Assembly: GCF_038593265.1 (NCBI RefSeq)
Contig: NZ_CP151979.1
Span: 1,364,001-1,428,000, forward strand
From: Ureibacillus sp. FSL W7-1570
GTDB taxonomy: Bacteria; Bacillota; Bacilli; Bacillales_A; Planococcaceae
Length of the DNA: 64,000 nt
Direction of reading: 5' to 3'
Made by a program: the position numbers and the translations under genes. A model generated the notes under the pieces. That model was not told the DNA's origin, made no database searches, and saw nothing but the letters and a program-made list of their open reading frames with translations. Shown piece after piece: positions 1 to 8,717 of this stretch; the first letter of the stretch is position 1, and each line of letters starts with the position of its first letter.

Positions 1-1418
1 TTGAAATACAAGTTACCTACATGGAAGTCTTCCGCAGCTTTTTGCAAATGGAAGCGATTATTTGAAATGACAGCGCCTGTCAATCCATAAACCGTGTTGT
101 TTGCGATTTCAATCGCTTCATCAAAATCTTTCGCTTTCGTCATTGCAAGAACCGGACCAAAGATTTCTTCCTGCATGATGCGAGCGTTTGGATCCACATC
201 AGCAAAAACTGTCGGATGGATGAAATAACCTTTCGAATCATCATATTGTCCGCCAGCAACTAAGCGGCCTTCTTTTTTACCGATTTCAATGTACTCAGTG
301 ATTTTCTTGAATGCACCTGCATCGATAACAGGGTTTACATATGTTTCCACGTTTGCAGGATCGCCCACAATAAGTTCATTTGTCAATTCCGCAACACGTT
401 CAACCACTTTATTGTACGCTTCGTCGCCTACAATGATGGCGCGGGAGCATGCGGAACATTTTTGGCCGCTGAATCCGAAAGCGCTCGCCACGATGGATTG
501 TGCCGCCAATTCCAAATCCGCGTTTTCCGCATCATCCACAACGATTGAATCTTTACCGCCCATTTCCGCAATCACGCGTTTGAGCCAAATTTGGCCTTCA
601 TTAACGGCTGCAGCGCGCTGGTTGATGCGAATACCCACATCGCGGGAACCTGTAAAACTGATGAAGCGTGTACGAGGGTGATCCACCAAATAATCGCCCA
701 CTTCTGAACCAGGGCCAGGAATGTAGTTTACGACACCTGGAGGCATACCCGCTTCTTCAAGAATTTCCATAAACTTATAAGCAATGATTGGCGTTGTGGA
801 AGCCGGTTTTAATAGCACTGTATTGCCGGTAACCATCGCTGCCACTGTTGTTCCCACCATGATGGCAAACGGGAAGTTCCATGGTGAAATGACAACACCG
901 ACACCTAATGGAATATATACATATTTATTAATTGTTCCCGGATCTGATTCCACCGGTTTTCCTTTAGCCAACTCCAACATTTGGCGTCCATAGTATTCCA
1001 AGAAATCGATACCTTCTGCAATGTCTGCATCCGCTTGTACCCAAGGCTTAGCCGCTTCTTTTGTCAACCATGCAGACAGTTCAAATTTACGGCGACGTAC
1101 GATGGCTGCGGCTTTGAATAAAACTTCCGCACGGATTACAGGATCGACTTTTTTCCAAGTATTGAACGTTTTATCCGCAATTTGCATCGCTTTTTCAGCG
1201 ATTTCTTTATTCGCTTTTGAAACGCGGCCAACTACTTCTGTTTTATTTGCCGGATTATAAGAAACGATTTTATCTTCCGTTGTTATTCTTTCTCCGCCAA
1301 CAATCAAAGGATAATCCTTACCTAATTCACTTTCCACTTTTTTCAAAGCATCAAGATACTTTTGGCGATTTTCTTCAATTGAAAAATCTGTTAGTGGTTC
1401 ATGTTTGTAGGGAATCAC
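1..1418 (-). CDS. rocA: 1-pyrroline-5-carboxylate dehydrogenase, 3' end cut by window edge
   Basis: Oxidises glutamate semialdehyde/pyrroline-5-carboxylate to glutamate with NAD+, the last step of proline and arginine catabolism in the cytoplasm. The minus-strand reading shows the aldehyde dehydrogenase fold: [12 protein letters not shown] (NAD binding), FTGSRDVG, the catalytic-Glu segment EMGGKD and the nucleophile segment [10 protein letters not shown], then EEIFGPVLA. The start chosen is GTG at 1418, giving V-I-P-Y-K-H-E-P as in RocA proteins, preceded by a strong AAAGGAGGAG site at 1423-1434. About 472 residues are visible; RocA is usually about 515, so some 40 C-terminal residues lie outside. 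It is divergent from a RocR-like regulator, as expected for a regulated roc gene. Confidence 0.95.
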   Translation of the reverse strand, partial: MIPYKHEPLTDFSIEENRQKYLDALKKVESELGKDYPLIVGGERITTEDKIVSYNPANKTEVVGRVSKANKEIAEKAMQIADKTFNTWKKVDPVIRAEVLFKAAAIVRRRKFELSAWLTKEAAKPWVQADADIAEGIDFLEYYGRQMLELAKGKPVESDPGTINKYVYIPLGVGVVISPWNFPFAIMVGTTVAAMVTGNTVLLKPASTTPIIAYKFMEILEEAGMPPGVVNYIPGPGSEVGDYLVDHPRTRFISFTGSRDVGIRINQRAAAVNEGQIWLKRVIAEMGGKDSIVVDDAENADLELAAQSIVASAFGFSGQKCSACSRAIIVGDEAYNKVVERVAELTNELIVGDPANVETYVNPVIDAGAFKKITEYIEIGKKEGRLVAGGQYDDSKGYFIHPTVFADVDPNARIMQEEIFGPVLAMTKAKDFDEAIEIANNTVYGLTGAVISNNRFHLQKAAEDFHVGNLYF

Positions 1419-1444
1419 TATTACTCCTCCTTTAAAATTTATAG

Positions 1445-1461
1445 TGCAAAGAATATTTGCA
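1445..1461. promoter_or_regulatory. Operator-like inverted repeat 1, TGCAA-N7-TTGCA
   Basis: TGCAAAGAATATTTGCA is a perfect palindrome apart from its centre; pairing extends one base pair either side (AGTGCAAA/TTTGCACT, 1443-1463). It overlaps the -35 hexamer of the plus-strand promoter of the regulator gene and lies in the 5' leader of rocA. A second copy of the same 17-bp form lies 45 bp away. RocR-type activators are known to bind 8-bp inverted repeats, so binding by the adjacent regulator is the natural inference. Confidence 0.7.
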
Positions 1462-1484
1462 CTAATTAAATAATCGTATATAAT
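1457..1484 (+). promoter_or_regulatory. SigA-type promoter of the RocR-like gene
   Basis: TTGCAC (1457-1462), a 16-bp spacer and TATAAT (1479-1484) read toward the regulator gene; the start of transcription would fall near 1491. Operator 1 covers the -35 hexamer and operator 2 the start site, which suggests autoregulation by repression. Confidence 0.6.
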
Positions 1485-1485
1485 A

Positions 1486-1514
1486 ATAATGCAAAATATT
1501 GTTGCATTTTTCAA
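1486..1514 (-). promoter_or_regulatory. Possible SigA-type promoter of rocA
   Basis: Read on the minus strand: TTGAAA (1509-1514), 17-bp spacer, CATTAT (1486-1491). Operator 2 occupies the spacer exactly. No GG-N10-GC sigma-54 promoter is visible between the two genes, although rocA is sigma-L dependent in B. subtilis. The hexamers are imperfect, so this is only a candidate. Confidence 0.4.
1490..1506. promoter_or_regulatory. Operator-like inverted repeat 2, TGCAA-N7-TTGCA
   Basis: TGCAAAATATTGTTGCA has the same half-sites and the same 7-bp spacing as the copy at 1445-1461, with pairing extended to ATGCAA/TTGCAT at 1489-1507. Two identical half-site pairs in an 80-bp divergent intergenic region make chance unlikely. 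Confidence 0.7.
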
Positions 1515-1557
1515 TATTTATTACAGTATCGTAAAAAATTTTTTTGAGGTGTTATCG

Positions 1558-2859
1558 ATGTCTTTCAATGATGAACAGCTGCTAAAACTATATGAATTCG
1601 CGGTTGAACATGTTTCAGTCGGCATTCATGCGGTAGACGCGGAAGGACGTACAATTTTGTACAATCAAAAAATGAAAGAAATTGAAGGATTTGATATTGA
1701 AGATATTTCCGATCGTTCCATTTTGGAACTTTTTGCATTCCGCTCCAATGACAGTGCCCTGCTCCGTGTTTTAAAAACCGGCATCAAGGAAATGAATGTA
1801 AAACAAACCTATTGGAACAGATATGGGCATGAAATTACTACTATTAATGATACGTACCCGATTTTCGACGGTGAAAAACTCATAGGAGCCATTGAATTCG
1901 CCCGGGACATTACCTCCCTGGAAAAATTGATTTACCAGCCACTGCGCAGATATGGAGAACCATTGACCTTTGACGTCATCACAGCAATATCGGAACCGAT
2001 GCAAATCGTGAAAGAAAACGCCAAAAAAGCTGCCCGTGCCCGAATCCCTGTATTGCTGATCGGGGAATCCGGGACAGGAAAGGATTTGATCGCGGAAGGA
2101 ATCCATCACGAACTTCAGCCGAAAAACGATGAGTTTGTCACCCTTTTCAGCAGAAGGCCGAATCAAATCGAAAGATTAAAAACATATTTAAAACAGGACA
2201 AATCTTACACCTTTTTCTTTGAGCGCCTCGAATTTTATACCCTTGAAGATCAAAAGGAATTGCTGAAACTGTTAAAGGGGATGCCCCCGGAAAAACATAT
2301 GCTAATCGGCAGTGTGGGAGGAGACCCGATTGATTTGATCAGCAACAAACAATTGCTCAAAGACTTATATTATTATTTTGCTTCCATGAGTATTTCTATA
2401 CCCGCATTACGCGAACGAAAAGAAGACATTAAACCTTTCGTCGATGATTACTTTTCAAGGCACCGGGAACGTTTCAATTCAAACATCCAGGGACTTGCGG
2501 ATGATGTAATGGAAATGTTTCTGGAATACGACTGGCCAGGAAATCTGAAAGAATTGGAACTATTGTTGGATGAAATCGCATCAATGATTACAAACGAAAA
2601 GTACGTTACCTATGAAATGCTGCCTCTTCATTTCCGATTTAAATTGCAGCAGCAAAATGAAAAAATCAAAAAACCGGATTTTTTCCTCCTTCAGCCGAAC
2701 AAAGAATTGCTGCCATTAAACGAATATTTGAAAGAGGCCGAAAAATATTATTTGCATCATGCATTAAAAATGAACGAAGGCAATATTACAAAAACTGCCC
2801 AAGCCTTGGGCATGACAAGGCAAAACTTGCAATACCGGTTAAGAAAAATGAAAGAATAA
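1558..2859 (+). CDS. RocR-like PAS/AAA+/Fis-HTH regulator lacking the GAFTGA loop
   Basis: A 433-residue regulator divergent from rocA, so probably its regulator. An N-terminal PAS-like domain (about 1-115, with VGIHAVDAEGRTILYN) is followed by an AAA+ domain beginning at Walker A GESGTGKD (about 175) and ending with the LRERKEDI and DWPGNLKELE segments, then a C-terminal Fis-type HTH (NITKTAQALGMTRQNLQYR). The stretch that should carry GAFTGA and the GTLFLDE Walker B is shortened and replaced by a segment reading SYTFFFERLEF. Loss of these motifs argues against ordinary sigma-54 activation. Start ATG 1558 has GAGGTG upstream; an upstream ATG at 1489 lies at the predicted transcription start and is rejected. 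Confidence 0.8.
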   Translation: MSFNDEQLLKLYEFAVEHVSVGIHAVDAEGRTILYNQKMKEIEGFDIEDISDRSILELFAFRSNDSALLRVLKTGIKEMNVKQTYWNRYGHEITTINDTYPIFDGEKLIGAIEFARDITSLEKLIYQPLRRYGEPLTFDVITAISEPMQIVKENAKKAARARIPVLLIGESGTGKDLIAEGIHHELQPKNDEFVTLFSRRPNQIERLKTYLKQDKSYTFFFERLEFYTLEDQKELLKLLKGMPPEKHMLIGSVGGDPIDLISNKQLLKDLYYYFASMSISIPALRERKEDIKPFVDDYFSRHRERFNSNIQGLADDVMEMFLEYDWPGNLKELELLLDEIASMITNEKYVTYEMLPLHFRFKLQQQNEKIKKPDFFLLQPNKELLPLNEYLKEAEKYYLHHALKMNEGNITKTAQALGMTRQNLQYRLRKMKE

Positions 2860-2860
2860 A

Positions 2861-2892
2861 AAATCCCAAAAGCGCCATCGCTTTTGGGATTT
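2861..2892. terminator. Bidirectional intrinsic terminator
   Basis: A perfect 14-bp stem (2861-2874 with 2879-2892, loop CCAT) is flanked by A's and T's on both sides, between the convergent RocR-like gene and yugI. Confidence 0.9.
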
Positions 2893-2894
2893 TT

Positions 2895-3263
2895 TTATTG
2901 TCCTCTTTCGATCCAATCTTGAAGTTTTTCTTTCAATGTTTGGAATCCATTTGCATCTTGTTCATTTAAACGTTCCTGTAAAGATTTCTTTGGATTCTTT
3001 TCCACTTTCTTTTGTGGTGGGTCTTGCAGTGCACGGGTAGATAAGCTGATTTTTTCGTTACGTTCATCTATATCAAGAATTTTCACTTGAATTTCGTCGC
3101 CAATTTTAAAAAAATCTTCTATGTTCCGAACGTAACCGTAAGTAATTTCAGAAATGTGTACAAGACCTTGCGTTTCTTCATCCAATGCCACAAAAGCTCC
3201 GTACGGTTGAATCCCTGTCACCTTTCCCGTTACAACGTCACCTACTTTATATTTTTTTTTCAT
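2895..3263 (-). CDS. yugI: S1-domain RNA-binding protein, YugI / general stress protein 13 family
   Basis: A 122-residue protein with one S1 RNA-binding domain at residues 1-75 (VGDVVTGKVTGIQPYGAFV, then GLVHISEI and ISLSTRAL) and a charged Lys/Glu-rich tail. Members of this family associate with ribosomes or RNA; the precise role is not settled. Start ATG follows a usable site in the AT-rich leader. Position beside yugE and patB matches the B. subtilis neighbourhood. Confidence 0.85.
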   Translation of the reverse strand: MKKKYKVGDVVTGKVTGIQPYGAFVALDEETQGLVHISEITYGYVRNIEDFFKIGDEIQVKILDIDERNEKISLSTRALQDPPQKKVEKNPKKSLQERLNEQDANGFQTLKEKLQDWIERGQ

Positions 3264-3448
3264 GTTTGTTCCTACTTTCTTTCACTTACATATATATATC
3301 ATGTTAAATTATAACATAATGAATGTATACGGAACAAAGAATCACCCTATTTTGAAAAAAACTTCCAACTTTATATGTTTCAACCAAATTTCCCCAATAC
3401 CTGACGAGCTCCTGAATCTGTAAAATAGTTGAAAAATTACAAAAAATT

Positions 3449-3479
3449 AAAAGTGTCTCTTACAACAAAAGACACTTTT
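3449..3479 (-). terminator. Terminator of yugE
   Basis: A 10-bp stem (AAAAGTGTCT at 3449-3458 with AGACACTTTT at 3470-3479) followed on the minus strand by a T-rich run, immediately after the yugE stop codon. Confidence 0.8.
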
Positions 3480-3755
3480 TTATATAATACTTTTAGCTTC
3501 AAATTTAATCGCTATCAATTGGTATGCCATTTCAACGCAATCTTCGAAAGGAATCCAGATTTCAAAGGATTGCTCGTACACTTTTTGGATCACCCGTGCG
3601 AGCTCTGTCGGATCATCGATTTCTTGCAAAGCAAGAATGACATCGCTCGATTCAAGCTCATATGCATCTTCTCCAATTTGAAAAGGATCCCATTTCATTA
3701 AAGCGAGCTTGGCCTTTTTGTTCATTAATACGTTCTCCACAATTTCACCTTGCAT
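3480..3755 (-). CDS. yugE: DUF1871 family protein YugE
   Basis: A 91-residue acidic protein of the DUF1871 family (B. subtilis YugE is of similar length); no enzymatic motif is visible and its function is unknown. It shares the intergenic region with divergent patB, an arrangement also seen in B. subtilis, and that synteny is the main support for the name. Confidence 0.75.
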   Translation of the reverse strand: MQGEIVENVLMNKKAKLALMKWDPFQIGEDAYELESSDVILALQEIDDPTELARVIQKVYEQSFEIWIPFEDCVEMAYQLIAIKFEAKSII

Positions 3756-3834
3756 TATTCTATATTTTCCTTCTTATGATATCATATAATCATTATATTT
3801 AAAGATAAAAATTAAATAGGAAAGAGTGGTAATC

Positions 3835-5022
3835 GTGACTTTTAGCTTTGATGAAATATATGAAAGAAGAAATACCAGCAGTTTGAAATGGGACAAATTT
3901 AAAGATCGCTATCGCGCAAAGTACGCTGTGGAAGATATAGACAATGTTTTGCCAATGTGGGTGGCGGATATGGACTTTGCCGTTCCGCAAGTGGCGATTG
4001 ACGCCATCAAAAAACGATTGGATCATCCAATTTTTGGATACTCCTACATAAGCGATGCGTGCAAAGAAGCCATTCAACAATGGTTCAAACGCCGCCACAA
4101 TTGGCATATCAATAAAGAAGCGTTGATTTTCCACAGCGGGGTCGTTCCAGCAATTGCAACTATTCTTGAAACTTTCACGGAACCGGGAGATAAAGTATGC
4201 ATATCCACTCCGGTATATCCTCCGTTCTTCAACATTCCAAAAGGACTGAAACTGGAAGTCGTGGAATGCGATTTAACGGAAAGCGAAGACCAAATTTACG
4301 AATATGACTTTGATAAATTAGAAGAGGCCTTTAAATCAGGGGTAAAAGCGTATGTGTTATGCAGCCCTCATAATCCAGGAGGAGTCGTTTGGTCAAAAGA
4401 GACGCTGGAAAAACTCGTTTATCTATGCATCAAATACGATGTGCTGCTCATTTCCGATGAAATCCATGCAGACATTGTGTTTGACGGACACCAACACATC
4501 CCGACAATGACGGTGGAAGGTGCCGATCAGGCAAAAATTGTTGCCTGCATTGCCCCAACCAAAACTTTCAACCTGGCCGGGCTTCATGCGGCAATGATTG
4601 TGGCGGAAAATCCAAAATTGAGAAATGCGATACTCAGAAACAAAGCGGCCCATGGGTTGGATGATTGGAATGCCCTTGCCGCTGCGGGAGTTCAAGCGGT
4701 GTATGAAAAAGGCGAAGAATGGCTGGATGAAATGATTCAATACGTTTCCAGAAACATCCAATACTTAGAACAAGAATTAAATCAATTGGATGGCGTTAGG
4801 GTCATCCGCCCGCAAGCCTCTTACCTCGTTTGGATCGACTATCGTGGAACAGGGCTTTCCGAAGAAGAAATGATGGATCGTCTCTTAAATAAAGGGAAAC
4901 TGGCATTGGAGCCAGGAACAAAATATAGCGAAGCAGGCCGCGGTTACCTCCGCATCAACCTGGCATGTCCGTTTGAAACAGTCAAAGAAGGCGTGGAACG
5001 TTTCAAAAAAGCTTTATCTTAA
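3835..5022 (+). CDS. patB: PatB/MalY-type C-S lyase (cystathionine beta-lyase family aminotransferase)
   Basis: A PLP-dependent fold-type I enzyme of about 395 residues that cleaves C-S bonds in cystathionine or cysteine-like substrates in the cytoplasm. The sequence shows PMWVADMDF near the N-terminus (typical of the MalY/PatB group), CSPHNPGGVVW (Asn binding PLP), SDEIHADIVF (Asp for the pyridine nitrogen) and the Schiff-base segment APTKTFNLAG with the catalytic Lys. The GTG at 3835 is preferred because AGGAAAGAG at 3818-3826 is well spaced from it; GTG 3826 would overlap that site. Confidence 0.88.
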   Translation: MTFSFDEIYERRNTSSLKWDKFKDRYRAKYAVEDIDNVLPMWVADMDFAVPQVAIDAIKKRLDHPIFGYSYISDACKEAIQQWFKRRHNWHINKEALIFHSGVVPAIATILETFTEPGDKVCISTPVYPPFFNIPKGLKLEVVECDLTESEDQIYEYDFDKLEEAFKSGVKAYVLCSPHNPGGVVWSKETLEKLVYLCIKYDVLLISDEIHADIVFDGHQHIPTMTVEGADQAKIVACIAPTKTFNLAGLHAAMIVAENPKLRNAILRNKAAHGLDDWNALAAAGVQAVYEKGEEWLDEMIQYVSRNIQYLEQELNQLDGVRVIRPQASYLVWIDYRGTGLSEEEMMDRLLNKGKLALEPGTKYSEAGRGYLRINLACPFETVKEGVERFKKALS

Positions 5023-5039
5023 TATAACGTTTAATAGAA

Positions 5040-5075
5040 AAAACATCATTTTCTCTGTGCAGAAAATGATGTTTT
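5040..5075 (+). terminator. Terminator of patB
   Basis: A perfect 15-bp stem (5040-5054 with 5061-5075, six-base loop) followed by a T-rich run, 18 bases after the patB stop codon. Confidence 0.9.
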
Positions 5076-5198
5076 CATTTTATTCCCATTATTATGTTAC
5101 TATTGTTCTACCTTCCATTTATATTATAATGATAAAAAAACGAATTTCTAATTATTCAAAAATTACTTGAAAATGGGGTTATTACAATCAAAGACGTG

Positions 5199-6770
5199 AT
5201 GAGAAAGAAATTGCCTCTTCGTACAACAATGTTCTTATTTTCTTTTGTAATTGTGCTGTTTTCCATTATGACAAGCGGGGCCATCATGATTCACAATATT
5301 GCCGGCGCCTTTGAGAAAGAGTTTGGATCACGGGCAATCGCCATCGCCCGAACCGTCGCCCAATTGGAAGAAGTTCAGACAACGGTCGGGACGGAAAAAG
5401 GATTTGAAGTCATCCAGCCGATTGCGGAACGGGTCCGTTTAGCAACCGATGTGGACTACATCGTGATTTTCGATATGAAAGGTGTCCGTTATTCCCACCC
5501 ATCGGAAAGCAGAATCGGAACCATTAACGAAGAAATAATGAAAAATGCGGCATATTCCCAACACGAGTACATATCAAAAGCTTTTGGGGTACAAGGTTTT
5601 TCCATCCGCGCATTCGTACCGATCATGAATCCCGAGGCTACAAGACAAGTCGGGGTGATCACCGTCGGAATCATAACTCCGAAGTGGCAACATTTAGTCG
5701 AAGAGTATCAATCGGATATATACATCTCTTTATTTTGGGGATTATTGATCGGTCTTGTTGGATCCATATTGATCGCCAATCATATCAAACGGCAAACATT
5801 AAATCTGGAACCTTCCGAAATTGCCCGTATTGTGGAGGAACGTTCCGCCATTATGCAGGCGATGGACGTCGGGCTTCTTGCCACGGATGGCAAAGGCAAT
5901 ATTACGTATATGAACCATTTGGCAAGAAAATATACCCATTTTTTTGGAAAAAGAGGAACTTTGAAAGAAGTGTTTCAGAATACTTGGTTAGGAGAAGAAC
6001 ATATAGAAAAGCAGGATGGTTACCGGCCGCTGTCAATGTTTAACCAGATGTATCTGGTCCGCATCTTCCCATTAAAAATTCATGATAAAAACGCCGGTTC
6101 CCTCATTGTCATCACTGACCGGAAAGAAGCGCATACATTAGCGGAAGAATTGACTGGGGTAAAAACGCTTGTTGACACCCTCCGAGCCCAACACCATGAA
6201 TTTCTCAACCGCCTGCACAGTATTGCGGGGTTGATTCAACTCAACCGGAATGAAGAAGCCATCAGTTTAATATTGGATGAAATTACCGATGAAGAAAGTG
6301 TCTTCCAAAAAATTAAAGACAAAATTCAAGACTATTCCATTCAAGGATTGCTCATAGGCAAATTTTCAAGAGCGAAGGAGCTGGGGGTGGAACTCACCTT
6401 AAGCGACGATTCTTACTTATTTGATTATGTTACCGGTTTTTCCAGCGGCGACTTGATCACCATCATCGGAAATCTGCTGGATAATGCCATGGAAGCTTGT
6501 CTATCAAAAGAAGAAAAGTTTGTGGATATCCTCATCCAAGGGGACAAACATTACTTATATATCGAAGTTCAGGACAATGGAGCAGGAATTCAAAAACCGG
6601 TGGAGCGGATTTTTGACTATGGTTTTACAACGAAAAATAAAGCTGGCCATGGAATCGGATTGGCGTTGGTAAAACAAATTGTCGAATCAAATCATGGAAC
6701 AATTCAAGTGTTTTCGGAAGTGGGTGTCGGAACAACGATGATTGTACAAGTTGGGAGGAATGAACAATGA
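5199..6770 (+). CDS. dctS: CitA/DcuS-family sensor histidine kinase, probably for C4-dicarboxylates
   Basis: A 523-residue membrane kinase. Transmembrane helix about 12-34, an extracytoplasmic PDC/Cache-like sensor (about 35-170, with VDYIVIFDMKGVRYSHP), a second helix about 175-195, a PAS domain (about 215-310), then the Spo0B-type dimer helix with the phospho-accepting His in AQHHEFLNRLHSIAGLIQL and an HATPase domain (NLLDNAMEA N-box, DNGAGI, GHGIGLALVK). This architecture belongs to citrate/fumarate/malate sensors (DctS, MalK/YufL, CitS). Linkage to a response regulator and TRAP genes supports C4-dicarboxylate sensing. The start is uncertain: ATG 5199 lacks a well-spaced ribosome binding site, and GTG 5196 is equally possible. 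Confidence 0.85.
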   Translation: MRKKLPLRTTMFLFSFVIVLFSIMTSGAIMIHNIAGAFEKEFGSRAIAIARTVAQLEEVQTTVGTEKGFEVIQPIAERVRLATDVDYIVIFDMKGVRYSHPSESRIGTINEEIMKNAAYSQHEYISKAFGVQGFSIRAFVPIMNPEATRQVGVITVGIITPKWQHLVEEYQSDIYISLFWGLLIGLVGSILIANHIKRQTLNLEPSEIARIVEERSAIMQAMDVGLLATDGKGNITYMNHLARKYTHFFGKRGTLKEVFQNTWLGEEHIEKQDGYRPLSMFNQMYLVRIFPLKIHDKNAGSLIVITDRKEAHTLAEELTGVKTLVDTLRAQHHEFLNRLHSIAGLIQLNRNEEAISLILDEITDEESVFQKIKDKIQDYSIQGLLIGKFSRAKELGVELTLSDDSYLFDYVTGFSSGDLITIIGNLLDNAMEACLSKEEKFVDILIQGDKHYLYIEVQDNGAGIQKPVERIFDYGFTTKNKAGHGIGLALVKQIVESNHGTIQVFSEVGVGTTMIVQVGRNEQ

Positions 6771-7438
6771 AAGATATTCGGGTCTTGATTGTGGAAGATG
6801 ATCCAATGGTACTCGAAGTAAACAAAAGTTTTCTAATGAAAACAAAGGGGTTTTCCCTCGCCGGAGAAGCTCAATCAGGTGAACAAGCCTATCAGGAAAT
6901 CAAGGAAAAAATGCCCGATTTAATCCTTTTGGATATGTATTTGCCGGATATTTCCGGACTGGAGCTATTTTACAAAATTCGAAATGAACGCCTCCCGGTT
7001 GACATCATTATGATTACGGCAGCACGAGATGCAAAAACCGTTCAAGAATTGACGCGTTTGGGAGCTTTCGATTATTTGGTGAAACCGTTCCGCCTGGAGA
7101 GATTCCAACAAGCATTGGAAAATTACGCCCGCTCCCGAAAGAAATTGACCACGAAAGACGAATTGAAACAGGATGACATTGACGAATATTATGGCACTAC
7201 TTCTTTTGAGACACAGAAGGAACTTCCAAAAGGACTTAATGAAATCACGATGAAACAAATCACCGACAAGTTGAAGGAAATCAACGAACCGGTGACCGCT
7301 GAACAGTTGGCTCAAATTACGGGCATGGCGAGGGTCACTGTAAGAAAATATTTGGACTATCTCGCAAGTATCAGCGAAGTGAAAATCGATTTAAAATACG
7401 GTACAGTCGGCCGTCCAACCAAATATTATTCTCTTTGA
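6767..7438 (+). CDS. dctR: CitB/DctR-type response regulator
   Basis: The 223-residue cognate regulator, overlapping the kinase gene by four bases (ATGA) with GGGAGG upstream. The receiver domain shows EDD near residue 10, the phosphorylated Asp in LILLDMYLPD (about 53) and the conserved Lys in LVKPFR. The C-terminal part is an HTH of the CitB/DcuR type (TAEQLAQITGMARVTVRKYL). Probably activates the adjacent binding-protein and TRAP genes. Confidence 0.88.
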   Translation: MKDIRVLIVEDDPMVLEVNKSFLMKTKGFSLAGEAQSGEQAYQEIKEKMPDLILLDMYLPDISGLELFYKIRNERLPVDIIMITAARDAKTVQELTRLGAFDYLVKPFRLERFQQALENYARSRKKLTTKDELKQDDIDEYYGTTSFETQKELPKGLNEITMKQITDKLKEINEPVTAEQLAQITGMARVTVRKYLDYLASISEVKIDLKYGTVGRPTKYYSL

Positions 7439-7467
7439 TAAGAGCTCAAAATGCTCTTATTTTTTTA
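7438..7467 (+). terminator. Terminator of the two-component operon
   Basis: Stem ATAAGAGC (7438-7445) with GCTCTTAT (7453-7460), then seven T's. Confidence 0.8.
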
Positions 7468-7481
7468 CCCGCACATGTATT

Positions 7482-7535
7482 ATAACAGTCGTTATTCCAG
7501 AATAACTGTTGTATACCAAAAAGAACAAAATGTTC
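7482..7535. promoter_or_regulatory. Inverted repeats upstream of the dicarboxylate-binding gene
   Basis: Two dyads lie between the terminator and the first DctP-type gene: AACAG(TCG)TTATTC-CA-GAATAACTGTT around 7485-7510 and AGAACAAAATGTTC around 7522-7535. Either could be the site of the adjacent response regulator. No known consensus is matched, so the assignment is inference. Confidence 0.4.
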
Positions 7536-7606
7536 ATTAACACCATAATATTGAGAATTTTCATTTTTCAATTAACATGAAATTAACGTTAGAAAAGAGG
7601 ATTTGA

Positions 7607-8650
7607 ATGAGAAACTTATTAAAAGTGTTCATGTATTGTATTTTGTTAGCGATTCCATTTCTAACGCTTGCATGCACTCAGTATGATGATTATCCCGAAG
7701 ATTTGGAGCAACTGAGTGAAGATGAGCGGCTTGTCATCCGTTTCTCCCATGTTGTCGGAGAGGATACACCGAAAGGAATGGCCGCCCGTAAATTTGCCGA
7801 ACTCATTAAAGAACGGTCCAATGGCCGGATCGAAGTTCAAGTTTTCTCAAATGGAACCCTTTACAAAGATGTGGAAGAATTGAATGCGCTCCTTAACGGG
7901 AATATCCAAATGATTGCCCCTGCCATTTCAAAGCTGACCGACTTGGTCCCTGAACTTTCGGTTTATGATCTTCCCTACGCCTTTGATTCAATGGAGGAAG
8001 TTCATGAGTTCACCGAAAGCAAGGCGGGAAATCAATTGAAGAACCTGTTGAAACAACATAATCTGATCGTTCTCGGCTTATGGGACAGCGGTTTTAAACA
8101 AATCAGCAACGACACCCGGCCGATCGAACATTACAAAGATTTGAAAGGCATCCGAATGCGCATCATGCAAAGCGATATTTTGGCTGAACAATATCGCACC
8201 GTTGATGCATTGCCAAGAAAAATCGATTTCAACACCGTCTTTCAATCGCTGCAAAAAGGCGATGTGGAAGGACAAGAAAATACATTGACAAACATCACAA
8301 GCAAAAATCTCTATTCATTGCAAAAATACTTGACGATATCCGATCACGGTTACTTAGGATATTTCCTGCTCTTCAATTATGATTTTTGGAAGAAATTATC
8401 ACCAGAAGATCAAGAACTCATCAAAGAGACTCTTGAAGAAGTTCAAGAATGGCAATGGCAAATTGCAAAAGAATTGAACGATCAAAAACTGCAGGAAATT
8501 GAAGATTGCCGATGCATTCAAATCCATTATTTGTCGGAAGAAGAGAAAAAAGACTGGGAGAAACGTTTCTCTCCTGTATATGACTACTATAAACAGCATT
8601 TTGGAAACTACTATATTCAAAATCTTCCGAAATATAAAGATGTCAAATAG
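7607..8650 (+). CDS. dctB: DctP-family C4-dicarboxylate-binding lipoprotein, possible DctB-like co-sensor
   Basis: A 347-residue TRAP-type solute-binding protein with a lipoprotein signal (hydrophobic residues 5-22, lipobox LTLAC). The fold motifs FSHVVGEDTPKG, GIRMRIMQ (the substrate-carboxylate Arg) and DVEGQENTLTNI are present. It is clearly diverged from the second DctP protein just downstream. In B. subtilis a DctP-like protein, DctB, works with DctS in sensing, and this copy sits directly after the two-component genes, so a sensory role is plausible; a second transport receptor is the alternative. ATG follows AGAGG. Confidence 0.75.
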   Translation: MRNLLKVFMYCILLAIPFLTLACTQYDDYPEDLEQLSEDERLVIRFSHVVGEDTPKGMAARKFAELIKERSNGRIEVQVFSNGTLYKDVEELNALLNGNIQMIAPAISKLTDLVPELSVYDLPYAFDSMEEVHEFTESKAGNQLKNLLKQHNLIVLGLWDSGFKQISNDTRPIEHYKDLKGIRMRIMQSDILAEQYRTVDALPRKIDFNTVFQSLQKGDVEGQENTLTNITSKNLYSLQKYLTISDHGYLGYFLLFNYDFWKKLSPEDQELIKETLEEVQEWQWQIAKELNDQKLQEIEDCRCIQIHYLSEEEKKDWEKRFSPVYDYYKQHFGNYYIQNLPKYKDVK

Positions 8651-8677
8651 GTTAAAGAGAGCTTTTTGCTCTATTAA
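8651..8677 (+). promoter_or_regulatory. Intergenic hairpin between the two binding-protein genes
   Basis: GTTAAAGAGAGC and GCTCTATTAAC pair around a T5 loop with a small internal mismatch directly after the upstream stop codon. There is no following T-run, so it more likely affects mRNA stability or processing than full termination. Confidence 0.5.
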
Positions 8678-8717
8678 CAATAAATTACTATCAAACTTTT
8701 TAAGGGGGATTCACATC

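Noticed and set aside
1489..1557. N-terminal extension of the RocR-like gene from ATG 1489
   Set aside because: It lies at the predicted transcription start and inside operator 2, has no ribosome binding site, and ATG 1558 has GAGGTG and starts the conserved PAS region.
1419..1557. Sigma-54 promoter for rocA
   Set aside because: Searched for GG-N10-GC with TTGC context on the minus strand; none found with correct spacing.
5171..5197. Eight-codon frame ending at the dctS start, like a leader peptide
   Set aside because: No ribosome binding site of its own and too short to separate from chance.
8499..8717. N-terminal extension of dctP from 8499
   Set aside because: It overlaps the upstream gene in another frame and would bury the lipoprotein signal that starts at ATG 8718.
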